64,000 nucleotides of DNA from Clostridium sp. CAG:609 (lineage in GTDB: Bacteria > Bacillota_I > Bacilli_A > RF39 > UBA660): the NCBI GenBank assembly GCA_000438075.1, contig FR903546.1, positions 62,001-126,000 on the forward strand, written 5' to 3'. The position numbers and the translations under genes are program-made. Of the stretch, positions 50,625-59,421 are shown piece after piece. Each line of letters begins with the position of its first letter. The stretch's first letter is position 1. Under the pieces are notes generated by a model. That model was given only the letters and a program-made list of their open reading frames with translations, searched no databases and was not told where the DNA came from.

Positions 50625-52105
50625 CTGGACAGTTTTGAAAAACAGCTAATAAAATAAGGTAAAAGTTGAAAAGTAATAAAAGTCATGATTTTTAATTAAT
50701 TTCATGTCTTTTTTTCATGCTGAAAATAGGCAATATAAATTACCTTTTAAAAAGTTGTAAATAATGATTTAAAGCTAAGCGTCATACAGAGTGAAATTAA
50801 TAGGGAGTCTAAAATACCTTTTACAATTTTGTGCTGATGCCATTTTAAAAAGCAATAAACCAGTTTTAAATCTTGATATTACTCTATGGGATCTGGTTGA
50901 ATTTGTACCTTTTCTTGTTGGTGTTATTCCAATTTTTCTATAACAAGCACTGTTTTTTGAAACTTCCGTACCAAGACATGTTAAAAAAATACTAGCAATA
51001 CATACTAGAGAATATAAGTTATCAAATGCATGTATCTTTTTTATACCACTTTCTTCTAAATAAAATCCATTTGTTTTTTGAGATTTAAATAAGAATTCAA
51101 TAGAACCAAATCTGTAACCATAATATATTTTAGCAAGTTTGGGTCTTCCGTTGGTAATTAAAAGCCATGCTTCTTTATGATTTTTACTTTTACAATATGC
51201 TAGATTAAATATATATTTTTTTCTGGTAAATTCCAAATTGTGGTAAAGTTTGGATGCGTGAACAAGATGTGGTAAATCTTTAATTGGCATCCAAACTTTA
51301 TGATCTTCTGGGTATTTTTGATAAAAAACTTTTAAGTTTGATTTGCATCTAAAAACAAATATATCTCCTAAGCTATCAATGTATTGCATTAAGGGAAACA
51401 AATTACCAAACCATCTGTCTGCAAGAAAGATGATGTTAGCATCTGGAATATATTTTTTTATTAAGTTGTGGCAATATAAAATTCCTTTTTTTAAATTAAT
51501 CATTTTAAATGCTTCACCACTTTCTTCATCTTTTTTTCCAAGAAACACTTCAAAATAAATTGGAATACCTTGCTTTCCAATTCTTACAGTAAACATCAAT
51601 ATGGTAAAGTGGTCTTTATCATAAGAATGATCAAACGAAATGTGAATGTTCCTATCTTCATGAGACAACTTATATTTTGATAAAACTTCATTTACAATAT
51701 CATCAAACAGCTTATGAAAAGTATAGTGATGATTATGTAATGTTCGATAAATTCTTTTGTGAATAGAATTCAAATATATAGAGGAATTTAATTCTTTAAA
51801 ATATTCAGTTGCTATTTTAACATAGTTAACTGATTGTGCCTGAATCATTGAATAAAACATTCCCGGAACAAAGTTAAGTAGTGTTTTTGATTTTGTAAAT
51901 TTTTTAAAAAAATTAGAAAATCCCTTTACAATTGTGTTATTGTTATTATATAATTTAGACATGTGACAGCTCCTTTTATTTTTTTTGATATTATAATTAT
52001 AACAATAGTTGTCACAATTGAAAAGCACCAAATCGGTGCTTTTTTAGATAAACGAAAGATTTGATATAAAATATATACCGAAAACTCAAATTAAAAACTG
52101 TCCAG
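50625..52105. mobile_element. IS4-like insertion sequence
   Basis: 1481 bases. The ends are CTGGACAGTTTT (50625-50636) and its reverse complement at 52094-52105. TAATA flanks both sides (50620-50624 and 52106-52110), a 5-bp target duplication that includes the stop codon of cassette B. It holds one minus-strand transposase; about 140 bases at each end are non-coding. Confidence 0.88.
50775..51962 (-). CDS. IS4-family DDE transposase
   Basis: 395 aa. The three acidic regions are visible: ISFDHSYDKDHF (first Asp), FLADRWFGNL (second Asp, the 'DRGY' position) and the YREK-like block YGYRFGSIEFLFKSQKTNGF (catalytic Glu, with the tyrosine and lysine that mark IS4-type enzymes). ATG 51962 follows AAAGGAG; the open frame extends 23 codons further up without a ribosome site. 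It appears intact, so the element may be active. Confidence 0.87.
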   Translation of the reverse strand: MSKLYNNNNTIVKGFSNFFKKFTKSKTLLNFVPGMFYSMIQAQSVNYVKIATEYFKELNSSIYLNSIHKRIYRTLHNHHYTFHKLFDDIVNEVLSKYKLSHEDRNIHISFDHSYDKDHFTILMFTVRIGKQGIPIYFEVFLGKKDEESGEAFKMINLKKGILYCHNLIKKYIPDANIIFLADRWFGNLFPLMQYIDSLGDIFVFRCKSNLKVFYQKYPEDHKVWMPIKDLPHLVHASKLYHNLEFTRKKYIFNLAYCKSKNHKEAWLLITNGRPKLAKIYYGYRFGSIEFLFKSQKTNGFYLEESGIKKIHAFDNLYSLVCIASIFLTCLGTEVSKNSACYRKIGITPTRKGTNSTRSHRVISRFKTGLLLFKMASAQNCKRYFRLPINFTLYDA

Positions 52106-52106
52106 T

Positions 52107-52260
52107 AATAAGATCAGAATAAACTAGGATCGGACATGCCTGTCTAGCGCGTCCGCGTGCTAGGTCAGGCGGGGTGCAAAATAAATGTGAAGTGAAGAAA
52201 TTGGCGTGGTGGAAGACCCCAACTGCCGCATCTCGCGGTTTGAGCGAGCCCATTAACTTA
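52107..52260 (+). other. G+C-rich flank of cassette B beyond the IS
   Basis: This continues the cassette B neighbourhood interrupted by the IS. It holds GACA/TGTC (52133-52144), then the hairpin TAGCGCG (52145-52151), loop TCCG, CGTGCTA (52156-52162), then the 26 bases shared with copy A (52160-52185), and about 70 more G+C-rich bases to about 52255 with CCGC/GCGG pairing. No coding frame with a start is seen. It resembles the structured sequence that follows variable regions in known diversity-generating retroelements. Confidence 0.5.
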
Positions 52261-52317
52261 ACTGTGTCTTTTAAAGAAATATATGTATAAATTAACGTAA
52301 AATAGATGTAAATGTTA

Positions 52318-52346
52318 TTGCATCTGTTTTTCTTTGTTGTTATAAT
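52318..52346 (+). promoter_or_regulatory. Promoter of the ABC transporter pair
   Basis: TTGCAT (52318-52323), 17 bases, TATAAT (52341-52346). Confidence 0.7.
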
Positions 52347-52368
52347 GAAGTTGAAAGGAAAAGAAATT

Positions 52369-53256
52369 ATGCAAAAAATATTAGAGTGTCAAAACTTATG
52401 TAAGAGTTTTGGAAAAAAACAAATTTTAAAAGATGTTTCATTTGAGATTGATGAAAAAGATATACTTGCCTTTATTGGTCCGAATGGTTCTGGTAAAACT
52501 ACCACGATAAAATTAATACTTGGTTTACAAAATATTGATAGTGGTTCTGTTAAAATTAATGGATATGATGTTGAAAAAGACTTTGTTAAATCAATTGAAA
52601 AAGTCGGAGCTATTGTTGAAAATCCCGATACATATATGTATCTAAGTGGTTGGCAAAATTTAAAACTAGTTGCAAACCTATATAAAGGAGTAACTGATGA
52701 TGATTTAAAAACTATAGTTCAAACTGTAGGTCTTGAAAATCGTATTCATGATAAAGTAAGTAAATACTCATTAGGTATGCGTCAAAGACTTGGTATAGCT
52801 AGAGCCTTAATAAATAAACCTAATTTATTAGTTTTAGATGAACCCACAAATGGATTAGACCCTGAAGGAATCAAAGACTTAAGAATACTTTTAAAAAGAT
52901 TAGCTAAAGAAGGAATGGGTGTCTTAATATCAAGTCATAACCTAGCAGAACTAGAAAGCTTTTGTAACAAAGTATTAATCATTGATAATGGAGTTATCTT
53001 AGAAAAAAGTGAAGTTAAGAAATTTAAAGATAATAATAATAAATATTTATTCAAGGTAGATAATACTAAAAATATAAAACTTGATGGAATGTATGAAGTT
53101 ACTAAAACTACATTTTGCATTAATGGAGAAAAAGAGAGTATTGCAAGTATCATTAAAACATTAGTTAATGAAGATATAAAAATATATGAAGTAACATTAA
53201 CTGAACTTACTTTGGAAGAAGCATTCTTAAAGAAAACCGGAGGTATGAAAAAGTGA
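52369..53256 (+). CDS. ABC transporter ATP-binding protein
   Basis: 295 aa. Walker A GPNGSGKTTTIK near residue 38, Q-loop region, signature YSLGMRQRLGIARAL, Walker B LLVLDEPTNGLDP and switch His in SSHNLAELE. The group drives ABC-2 permeases, often bacitracin/lantibiotic-type exporters or self-immunity pumps. ATG 52369 follows GAAAGGAAAAG; an ATG at 52345 sits in the promoter. The stop TGA overlaps the permease start by four bases. Confidence 0.9.
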   Translation: MQKILECQNLCKSFGKKQILKDVSFEIDEKDILAFIGPNGSGKTTTIKLILGLQNIDSGSVKINGYDVEKDFVKSIEKVGAIVENPDTYMYLSGWQNLKLVANLYKGVTDDDLKTIVQTVGLENRIHDKVSKYSLGMRQRLGIARALINKPNLLVLDEPTNGLDPEGIKDLRILLKRLAKEGMGVLISSHNLAELESFCNKVLIIDNGVILEKSEVKKFKDNNNKYLFKVDNTKNIKLDGMYEVTKTTFCINGEKESIASIIKTLVNEDIKIYEVTLTELTLEEAFLKKTGGMKK

Positions 53257-54608
53257 TAAAGCTAATTAAAAATGAAATAACTAAATTACTACATAAAAAA
53301 AGTATTTATATAGTTTTAATAATAACAGCAATGTTTATGGTTTTAGTATCATTTATAAATTCAAAAGACGCAAGTTACTCTTATGATCCATCAGTTTATT
53401 ATGATCCATCTGATCCAGATCCAGTAGCCAAGGAAATGAATGAATACTATAAAAAATATAAATCAAGTGATTGGCAAGCATATAAATTAGATGATTTTTA
53501 TCTGGTAGCAAGTTCTTATTATAATGAAAAGAATAATGAAGAATACAAATTAGAATATGAAAAATATAAAGAAGCCTTTAAAAATAATGATTGGAAATAC
53601 TTTGTAAATACTGATTTAGCGAAAGGAAAAAATGACTTAGAAATATTAAAGACTGGTCTTTTGGATAAAAATTTATCTAAAAAAGAAGTTAGAAACTTAA
53701 AAGCATCAATTTTTCAAAAAGAAACAGAAATTGAAATGCTTGAATATCGCTTGAAAGAAAATGTTACATATGGAAGTGATTATCTAAATCAAGCAATATC
53801 ATCAATTAATAATGCTTCATATGGCAAATATTTTTATGAAAATGTTGATCCTAAAAATAGTGATTACCAACAAAATGTAAAAACATATTATGAAAGTAAG
53901 TATATTTTAGATACAAAAGAGGATACTAATAATATACAAGATTTAAGATCAAGTTTGATGCATTTCTTTGATAATTATATTTTCTTGATTTTAGTTTTTG
54001 GAGTAATGATAGCAGGTTCAATTGTAAGTGAAGAATATAACAAAGGAACAATAAAATCTTTACTTATAACCCCATACAAGAGAAATACAATCCTCTTATC
54101 TAAATTTATAACTGTACTTATAATGTTACTTCTATTTGTAATTGTTGCATACTTTATGGATTTTATAATCGGAGGATGTTTCCTAGGTTTTCAATCAATT
54201 ACAAATCATGTTGTAACATATAACTTTAGTACGAATACCTTAGAAATAATGGGATTATTTAAATACATATTAATTAAAACTATGGCTATATTACCTGAAA
54301 TAATATTACTAATAACATTAGCATTCGCAGTATCAACTATAATTGGTAACACAGCATTTGCAATAGTAATAACATTTGCAGGTTTCATTGCATCATCAAT
54401 AATTAATATGCTTGCAGTTTATTATAAAATAGAGATATTAAAATATTTTGTAACAACCAATTGGAACTTCAATGAATATTTATTCGGAGCTACTAGTCAG
54501 TACGGCACAAGCTTTACTCACGCAGTAATTGTTTGCATAATATATTTCTTAATCATGGTCATTACTTCATTTATTGTATTTAAACGTAAAAATATTAAAA
54601 ATGTGTAA
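53253..54608 (+). CDS. ABC-2 type transporter permease
   Basis: 451 aa. The first helix (about 18-35) is followed by a long extracytoplasmic segment (about 40-225; acidic, with the repeat DPSVYYDPSDPDP) and five further helices in the C-terminal half, including GVMIAGSIVSEEYNKGTIKSLLITPYKR, the ABC-2 signature. It partners the ATPase directly upstream by a four-base overlap. The substrate is not evident; no peptide precursor gene lies close by. Confidence 0.82.
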   Translation: MIKLIKNEITKLLHKKSIYIVLIITAMFMVLVSFINSKDASYSYDPSVYYDPSDPDPVAKEMNEYYKKYKSSDWQAYKLDDFYLVASSYYNEKNNEEYKLEYEKYKEAFKNNDWKYFVNTDLAKGKNDLEILKTGLLDKNLSKKEVRNLKASIFQKETEIEMLEYRLKENVTYGSDYLNQAISSINNASYGKYFYENVDPKNSDYQQNVKTYYESKYILDTKEDTNNIQDLRSSLMHFFDNYIFLILVFGVMIAGSIVSEEYNKGTIKSLLITPYKRNTILLSKFITVLIMLLLFVIVAYFMDFIIGGCFLGFQSITNHVVTYNFSTNTLEIMGLFKYILIKTMAILPEIILLITLAFAVSTIIGNTAFAIVITFAGFIASSIINMLAVYYKIEILKYFVTTNWNFNEYLFGATSQYGTSFTHAVIVCIIYFLIMVITSFIVFKRKNIKNV

Positions 54609-54619
54609 GGACTGATAAA

Positions 54620-55768
54620 ATGATAACAAAAAAGAAAACTGGATTAATTATAATAATATTATTAAGTATAATTTTTCTCATTTTCTTTTTTCTTTTGAAA
54701 AAAACATATGCATACAATGATGTTGAAAATAATGATGTAAACAAATATATTGAAAGTGTAGCATCTTTAGTTGATGAACAAACAATAGGTGAATATAAAA
54801 ATGTTGTAAGTATCGAAGATGATAGATATATCTCAAAATTATTTAATATAAAATCTGGTGAAGAAGTATCCATAGAATCTATTTTAAAAAAAGAATATGT
54901 TTCTTTATTCTGGGCTAAAGTAAAAGAATTATTATATTTAAAATATCCAAATTTTATTGCTGAAGTACTTGATAAACACAACAAAACCAATGCATATTTT
55001 ATTAATGATAATGAGCTTATAATTTATTTTTATGATTATGAAATAACACCCGAAGTAAGTGAAGAGTTATTCTTACATGTAAACTATAATGAAATAAAAG
55101 ATTACTTAGATATAACATATAAGTTAGATAAAAAATATCAAAATGAAGATGGTAGAGTAGTTCAAAAAAACAAAAAACATATCGCTATTACTTTTGATGA
55201 CGGACCATGTATCTACACAAATGATTTAATAAATACTTTAAAAGATAATAAAGCATCATCAACATTTTTTATTCTAGGTAAAAATATTGAGTACTACAAA
55301 GATACAATCAGATACATGAATGAATCAAAAATGGAAATTGGGTATCATTCATATAATCATAAAAATTTTAAAAGACAAAAATTAGAAGTAATAAAAGATG
55401 AATTTAATAAATCAAATAAAGCATTATATAACATAACTGGTGAAGTATTCCATTTAATTAGACCTCCATACGGAGAAATAAATAAAAATATTAAAAATAA
55501 TCTAGATGCATCATTTATCTTATGGGATGTTGATACCCTAGATTGGAGATACAAGGATGTAGATTATTTAGTTAATTACACTTTGGAAAATATAACTGAT
55601 AAAGATATAATTTTATTTCACGATATTCATAAAACTAGTATTTCAGCAATTGAAAAATTATTACCATTATTATATATAAATGGATATCAAGTCTTAACTG
55701 TATCAGATTTAGCTAAAACTAGTAAAGTAACTTTAGAAAATCATAAATCATATCGTAACTTTAAATAA
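54620..55768 (+). CDS. Membrane-anchored polysaccharide deacetylase
   Basis: 382 aa. An N-terminal transmembrane helix (about 8-27), a region of about 150 residues with an RsiV-like look (NIKSGEEVSIESILKKEY), then a NodB domain (from about 185): TFDDGP (catalytic base and metal Asp), HSYNH (metal His pair), RPPYGE, DVDTLDW and LFHDIH. Such enzymes de-N-acetylate peptidoglycan or surface glycans outside the cell and give lysozyme resistance (PgdA group). It starts 12 bases after the permease and may share its transcript. Confidence 0.87.
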   Translation: MITKKKTGLIIIILLSIIFLIFFFLLKKTYAYNDVENNDVNKYIESVASLVDEQTIGEYKNVVSIEDDRYISKLFNIKSGEEVSIESILKKEYVSLFWAKVKELLYLKYPNFIAEVLDKHNKTNAYFINDNELIIYFYDYEITPEVSEELFLHVNYNEIKDYLDITYKLDKKYQNEDGRVVQKNKKHIAITFDDGPCIYTNDLINTLKDNKASSTFFILGKNIEYYKDTIRYMNESKMEIGYHSYNHKNFKRQKLEVIKDEFNKSNKALYNITGEVFHLIRPPYGEINKNIKNNLDASFILWDVDTLDWRYKDVDYLVNYTLENITDKDIILFHDIHKTSISAIEKLLPLLYINGYQVLTVSDLAKTSKVTLENHKSYRNFK

Positions 55769-56138
55769 GACCGACATCAAGATCATTATCTTTTCGAACA
55801 ATTTCATTTATTAAATAAATACTACCCCCAATCAAAAATAGTAGGGCAGCAATAAGCTGAATAAATGTTGAACGATAATTATCATTATTAAAATTGCGTT
55901 CCATATTACTTAAATCTTCAGTTAAAAGTAAAACAAAATATAAGTAAATAAAGAAAGTAACAAAAAATATACTTATATTAATATATTTTTCATTTTTATA
56001 GGCACCATTATCATGTTTAAGTAAAAAGTCTCTATCTAATTTATTTGAATACAAAGCAAAAACAACAATAAAAAAGTAAATTATCCATATAATATCTTCA
56101 TTTCTTAATCGTTTTAACCTTCTACTTATATCATTCAT
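55761..56138 (-). CDS. Small membrane protein, three helices
   Basis: 125 aa, unrecognised. A basic start (RRLKRLRNEDIIWIIY), then three helices at about 15-33, 52-72 and 90-112. It overlaps the 3' end of the deacetylase gene by eight bases on the opposite strand. There is no clear ribosome site. Confidence 0.5.
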   Translation of the reverse strand: MNDISRRLKRLRNEDIIWIIYFFIVVFALYSNKLDRDFLLKHDNGAYKNEKYINISIFFVTFFIYLYFVLLLTEDLSNMERNFNNDNYRSTFIQLIAALLFLIGGSIYLINEIVRKDNDLDVGLI

Positions 56139-56221
56139 AATATATATTATTAAATAAAAAAAGAATATATCACAAAGGGATAAAATTTTTATATTTTCAT
56201 ATTGATATATTCTTTTACTTT

Positions 56222-57004
56222 TTATAACACAGTGTTCATATAATTCTTAACGTCATTTATAGGCATATTCAATATTTTTGCGATTTTTTTACAAGATAAT
56301 GATTTACCTAAAGATTGAATCATCTTTACTCTTTCTTTTGTTTCACCTTTGTTTTCAGCAATGGTACAAGCATCAATTAATCTGCTTTTGTCATTTTTTT
56401 TAAATTTAATGACATCTGGGTCATTAACAAAATCTTTTATTACTTCTATTGAACTCATAAACATCTCATCTCCTTCCGCTACTTCTTCCATTTTTTCATA
56501 GCTATTTGCTACAATAAATCTACACCACTGATTTAACCTTTGTTTACGTTTAGTATATTCTTTTTCTGAAGTTTTGTCAAGCCTTATTAATACAATATCC
56601 ATCAAATCATTTAGTAATATTTTTGAAGTGAATTCATTTCTTAGTTGATAATCGTTTAAAAATTCATTGTTTTCTAAAAATTCGTTAGTAATTAGGTTAA
56701 TACTTGTTACCTTATTAGCTTTTGAGTATGTTTCTTGTTTCTTTAATTGATGTGAATATAACCATGAAGTATATGCAACAGACTTCTTACATTGTTCACT
56801 TCCAAAGTCATTATAAATTTCTATATTATAGATTTCATTATTTGATAATGTAACTAAAATATCTAAATAATAATCATGTAATGCAACATTGTCATTTTGA
56901 ATATACTTTTGAGGGATTGTGTTAACATATGCCACTTTAAGTGGAGAACCACAATACTCAAGATAAGCATTAACAAAATCTTTAACATATTCTGGGATAG
57001 ACAT
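56222..57004 (-). CDS. Rpn/PD-(D/E)XK nuclease family protein, start codon apparently lost
   Basis: 260 aa from ATG 57004. The nuclease core is LDILVTLSNNEIYNIEIYND, with Asp and Glu-X-(I) of the PD-(D/E)XK fold; the end (KMIQSLGKSLSCKKIAKILNMP) is the small C-terminal helix pair typical of the 'PD-(D/E)XK nuclease family transposase' group, relatives of RpnA recombination-promoting nucleases. Upstream, the same frame stays open for 19 more codons with family-like sequence (LNLTDDLVFKKIM). It leads back to ATA at 57061-57059, eight bases after a perfect AAGGAGG (57076-57070), so the true start seems to be an ATA, perhaps a mutated ATG. Confidence 0.7.
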   Translation of the reverse strand: MSIPEYVKDFVNAYLEYCGSPLKVAYVNTIPQKYIQNDNVALHDYYLDILVTLSNNEIYNIEIYNDFGSEQCKKSVAYTSWLYSHQLKKQETYSKANKVTSINLITNEFLENNEFLNDYQLRNEFTSKILLNDLMDIVLIRLDKTSEKEYTKRKQRLNQWCRFIVANSYEKMEEVAEGDEMFMSSIEVIKDFVNDPDVIKFKKNDKSRLIDACTIAENKGETKERVKMIQSLGKSLSCKKIAKILNMPINDVKNYMNTVL

Positions 57005-57334
57005 AATTTTTTTAAAAACTAAATCATCAGTTAAATTTAAAAAGTTTAATTTTGTTTCTATATTATTTACCTCCTTTTATTTTATTTAATTTTTATCCCT
57101 TTCACTATATATATTTCTTTTTTGTTGTCATTTTTTGAAAAATTTTTTGCAGAAATAGTGATTTTTCCCAGAAGTCTGGGATAAAATATTTTTTTAGTGG
57201 TTAAAAATGTAGTGTAAAATAATGTAAATAAAGTAAAATAAATGAAAAGAAAAAACTACAATTTACACAAAATTTACGTAAAAAAATATCTTGAAATATA
57301 CTATTAAATACTTTATAATTAAATAGTAGAGTAA
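57005..57334. other. Divergent regulatory region between the Rpn-type gene and the pilin-VWA gene
   Basis: It contains the N-terminal extension and GGAGG site of the minus-strand nuclease (57005-57076), a CCCAGA/TCTGGG hairpin at about 57169-57181, and the plus-strand promoter at 57291. Apart from this, AT-rich sequence in which I see no gene. Confidence 0.5.
57291..57319 (+). promoter_or_regulatory. Promoter of the pilin-VWA gene
   Basis: TTGAAA (57291-57296), 17 bases, TATAAT (57314-57319). Confidence 0.7.
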
Positions 57335-57346
57335 GTGGAGGGAAAA

Positions 57347-59317
57347 ATGAAAAATAAGGGTTTTACTTTAGTGGAATTAATTGCAGTTATTGTAATAATT
57401 GCCCTAGTACTAGCATTAACAACAGGTATATTTATAGGTGTACGAAAAAATATTTTAGAACAAGTATATGAAAACACTATAAACGACATCTTAACAAAAG
57501 CAGAAAGTTATGCCAAAGAAACAGGTATTACTGGAACAATTGATATAAACGTTGATTTTTTAATTAAAAATGGGTATCTAAAAGCAGATGATGATAAATA
57601 TATATATGATCCAAGAAATAAAGATAATAAATTAAACTGTTATATGATTCACATTATCTTAAAAGACCAAGAATATGAAGCAACACTTCTAGATAAAAAA
57701 GAAAACAAAGATGGAACATGTAATGAAAATAGTTTTAATACTAGTGAAGTAAATATTTTTTGTAAGATGGATAATGAAGAAAATTTCCATGAGTGTAATG
57801 GCTGGTACAATAACAATTTAACATTAAAAATAGTAAGTAATAACAATAAAATTACTGAAGAAGACATAAAGATGAGTGAAGTTGAATATTCAAGCTTAAA
57901 CGGTTATTATGAACTATTAAAAAAAGATTCATCAAAAGAAATAACAGTTAAAACTGATACAGTAGTTGATACAATATATACAGCTCTTGTTAAAATAAAT
58001 GATAAAAACTACACAGTAAGTCAAAAAATTAGTGTTGATAAAGAAAATCCAATTATTATATCTAAAAAACTAGATGTAGTATATAACAAAGGACAAGAAT
58101 TAAAACTTAACACAACAGATTTAAGTGGATCAGGTATAAAAGGTTATCAATTAACAAAAACTGAATGCCCAAAAGATAACTATAGCAAAAATCCAATTAA
58201 AATCACATCAAGTGGTAAATTTAATTTATGTGCAATGGATAACGTAGGTAACATAACAAAACAAGAAGTAAATATTAGTAAAATAACATTTAACTATAAT
58301 AATGTATCAAGTACAGATATCATTACAAAATCAATTTACTACATGAAAGAAGATTGTGAATATCCGCTTTTAACACCAGTACGTAATGGTTACTTATTTG
58401 ATTATTGGGAAAACCTTGAAGGTAATAGAGTGTATGATTTAAAAACAATTAAAGATGATGAAGTAGTAAATGCTAAATGGAATATCTTAGATGTTGATAC
58501 CAAAGCTGATAGAATTGACAAAGGAACTATCGGCGTAAAAATTGAAAACAGAGTAAATCTCATATTAGTATTAGACATATCAGGAAGTATGTCATCAAAT
58601 TCCAGACTAACAAACTTAAAAGAAGTTTCAAACAATTTAATTGATAGTATGTCTTTTGATGTAGGTTCAACAATTTCTGTAATATCATTTGATGATACAG
58701 CAACAACACTTTTAACAAAAGGAACAGACCCTGCAACAGCAAAAAGCATTATCAATGGTCTATCAACAAAAGGAAGTACCTCATTTAATAGTGGTCTAAC
58801 CAATGCAAATAATTTAATCACAAATTATCTAGCTGGTGAAGATAATATATTTGTAATATTTGTAAGTGATGGATATGATAACTCAGGTTACTCACCAAGC
58901 ATTGGTAAAGAAGTAAAAGAAAAAGCTAAAACAGTATATTCGATTGGAATTGGTAGTGATGTTTCAACTCATGATTTAATTGATATTGCTTCCCCTAATT
59001 GTTACTTTAATGCAAGTGAAGGTCTTGAAAGTCTAAAAGAAATATTTACTAAAATTCAAGAAGAAATTCGAGAAGAGGTTACATACAGATCTAAAAATGG
59101 TTTGATACCACTACCTAATTTATATGTAGATGAAAATAATAAATTTGCTTTATTCGTAAATAACGAAGAACATGTATTTTCAAGTATGGATGAAATCAGA
59201 GAAATATTAACAATCAACGAAGGAATCTATAACCTTGACTTAGTTAAAATTGATAATAAATATAAATTAAATGGTAACTTAAAAAGTATTGAGTTTACAT
59301 ATTATTACAATAAATAG
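57347..59317 (+). CDS. Modular type IV pilin with InlB-like repeat and VWA domain
   Basis: 656 aa. The N-terminus is a class III-signal prepilin: KNKG then FTLVELIAVIVIIALVLALT, with Gly-1, Phe+1 and Glu+5, so prepilin peptidase should cut and methylate it. A pilin-like globular part follows (to about 150, Cys in KLNCYM and KDGTCNE). An Ig-like segment comes next, then an InlB B-type repeat (about 318-385, GYLFDYWENLEG). A von Willebrand A domain follows (about 400-580) with a complete MIDAS: DISGS at 410-414, Thr478, Asp508 in FVSDGYDN. It is probably a tip adhesin. ATG 57347 follows GGAGGG. Confidence 0.85.
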   Translation: MKNKGFTLVELIAVIVIIALVLALTTGIFIGVRKNILEQVYENTINDILTKAESYAKETGITGTIDINVDFLIKNGYLKADDDKYIYDPRNKDNKLNCYMIHIILKDQEYEATLLDKKENKDGTCNENSFNTSEVNIFCKMDNEENFHECNGWYNNNLTLKIVSNNNKITEEDIKMSEVEYSSLNGYYELLKKDSSKEITVKTDTVVDTIYTALVKINDKNYTVSQKISVDKENPIIISKKLDVVYNKGQELKLNTTDLSGSGIKGYQLTKTECPKDNYSKNPIKITSSGKFNLCAMDNVGNITKQEVNISKITFNYNNVSSTDIITKSIYYMKEDCEYPLLTPVRNGYLFDYWENLEGNRVYDLKTIKDDEVVNAKWNILDVDTKADRIDKGTIGVKIENRVNLILVLDISGSMSSNSRLTNLKEVSNNLIDSMSFDVGSTISVISFDDTATTLLTKGTDPATAKSIINGLSTKGSTSFNSGLTNANNLITNYLAGEDNIFVIFVSDGYDNSGYSPSIGKEVKEKAKTVYSIGIGSDVSTHDLIDIASPNCYFNASEGLESLKEIFTKIQEEIREEVTYRSKNGLIPLPNLYVDENNKFALFVNNEEHVFSSMDEIREILTINEGIYNLDLVKIDNKYKLNGNLKSIEFTYYYNK

Positions 59318-59329
59318 TACCAAAAACAT

Positions 59330-59358
59330 AGGAAGGACTCCCAAACGGAGCTTTTTTC
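59330..59358 (+). terminator. Weak terminator after the pilin-VWA gene
   Basis: CTCC and GGAG around CAAAC, followed by six T; the stem is short. Confidence 0.35.
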
Positions 59359-59369
59359 CAAAAATGTTG

Positions 59370-59398
59370 TTGTGTTAATGAAAAATACATGATATACT
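59370..59398 (+). promoter_or_regulatory. Promoter of cdsA-rseP
   Basis: TTGTGT (59370-59375), 17 bases, TATACT (59393-59398). Confidence 0.6.
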
Positions 59399-59421
59399 TT
59401 TAAGTGAAATTCGGAGGATAT

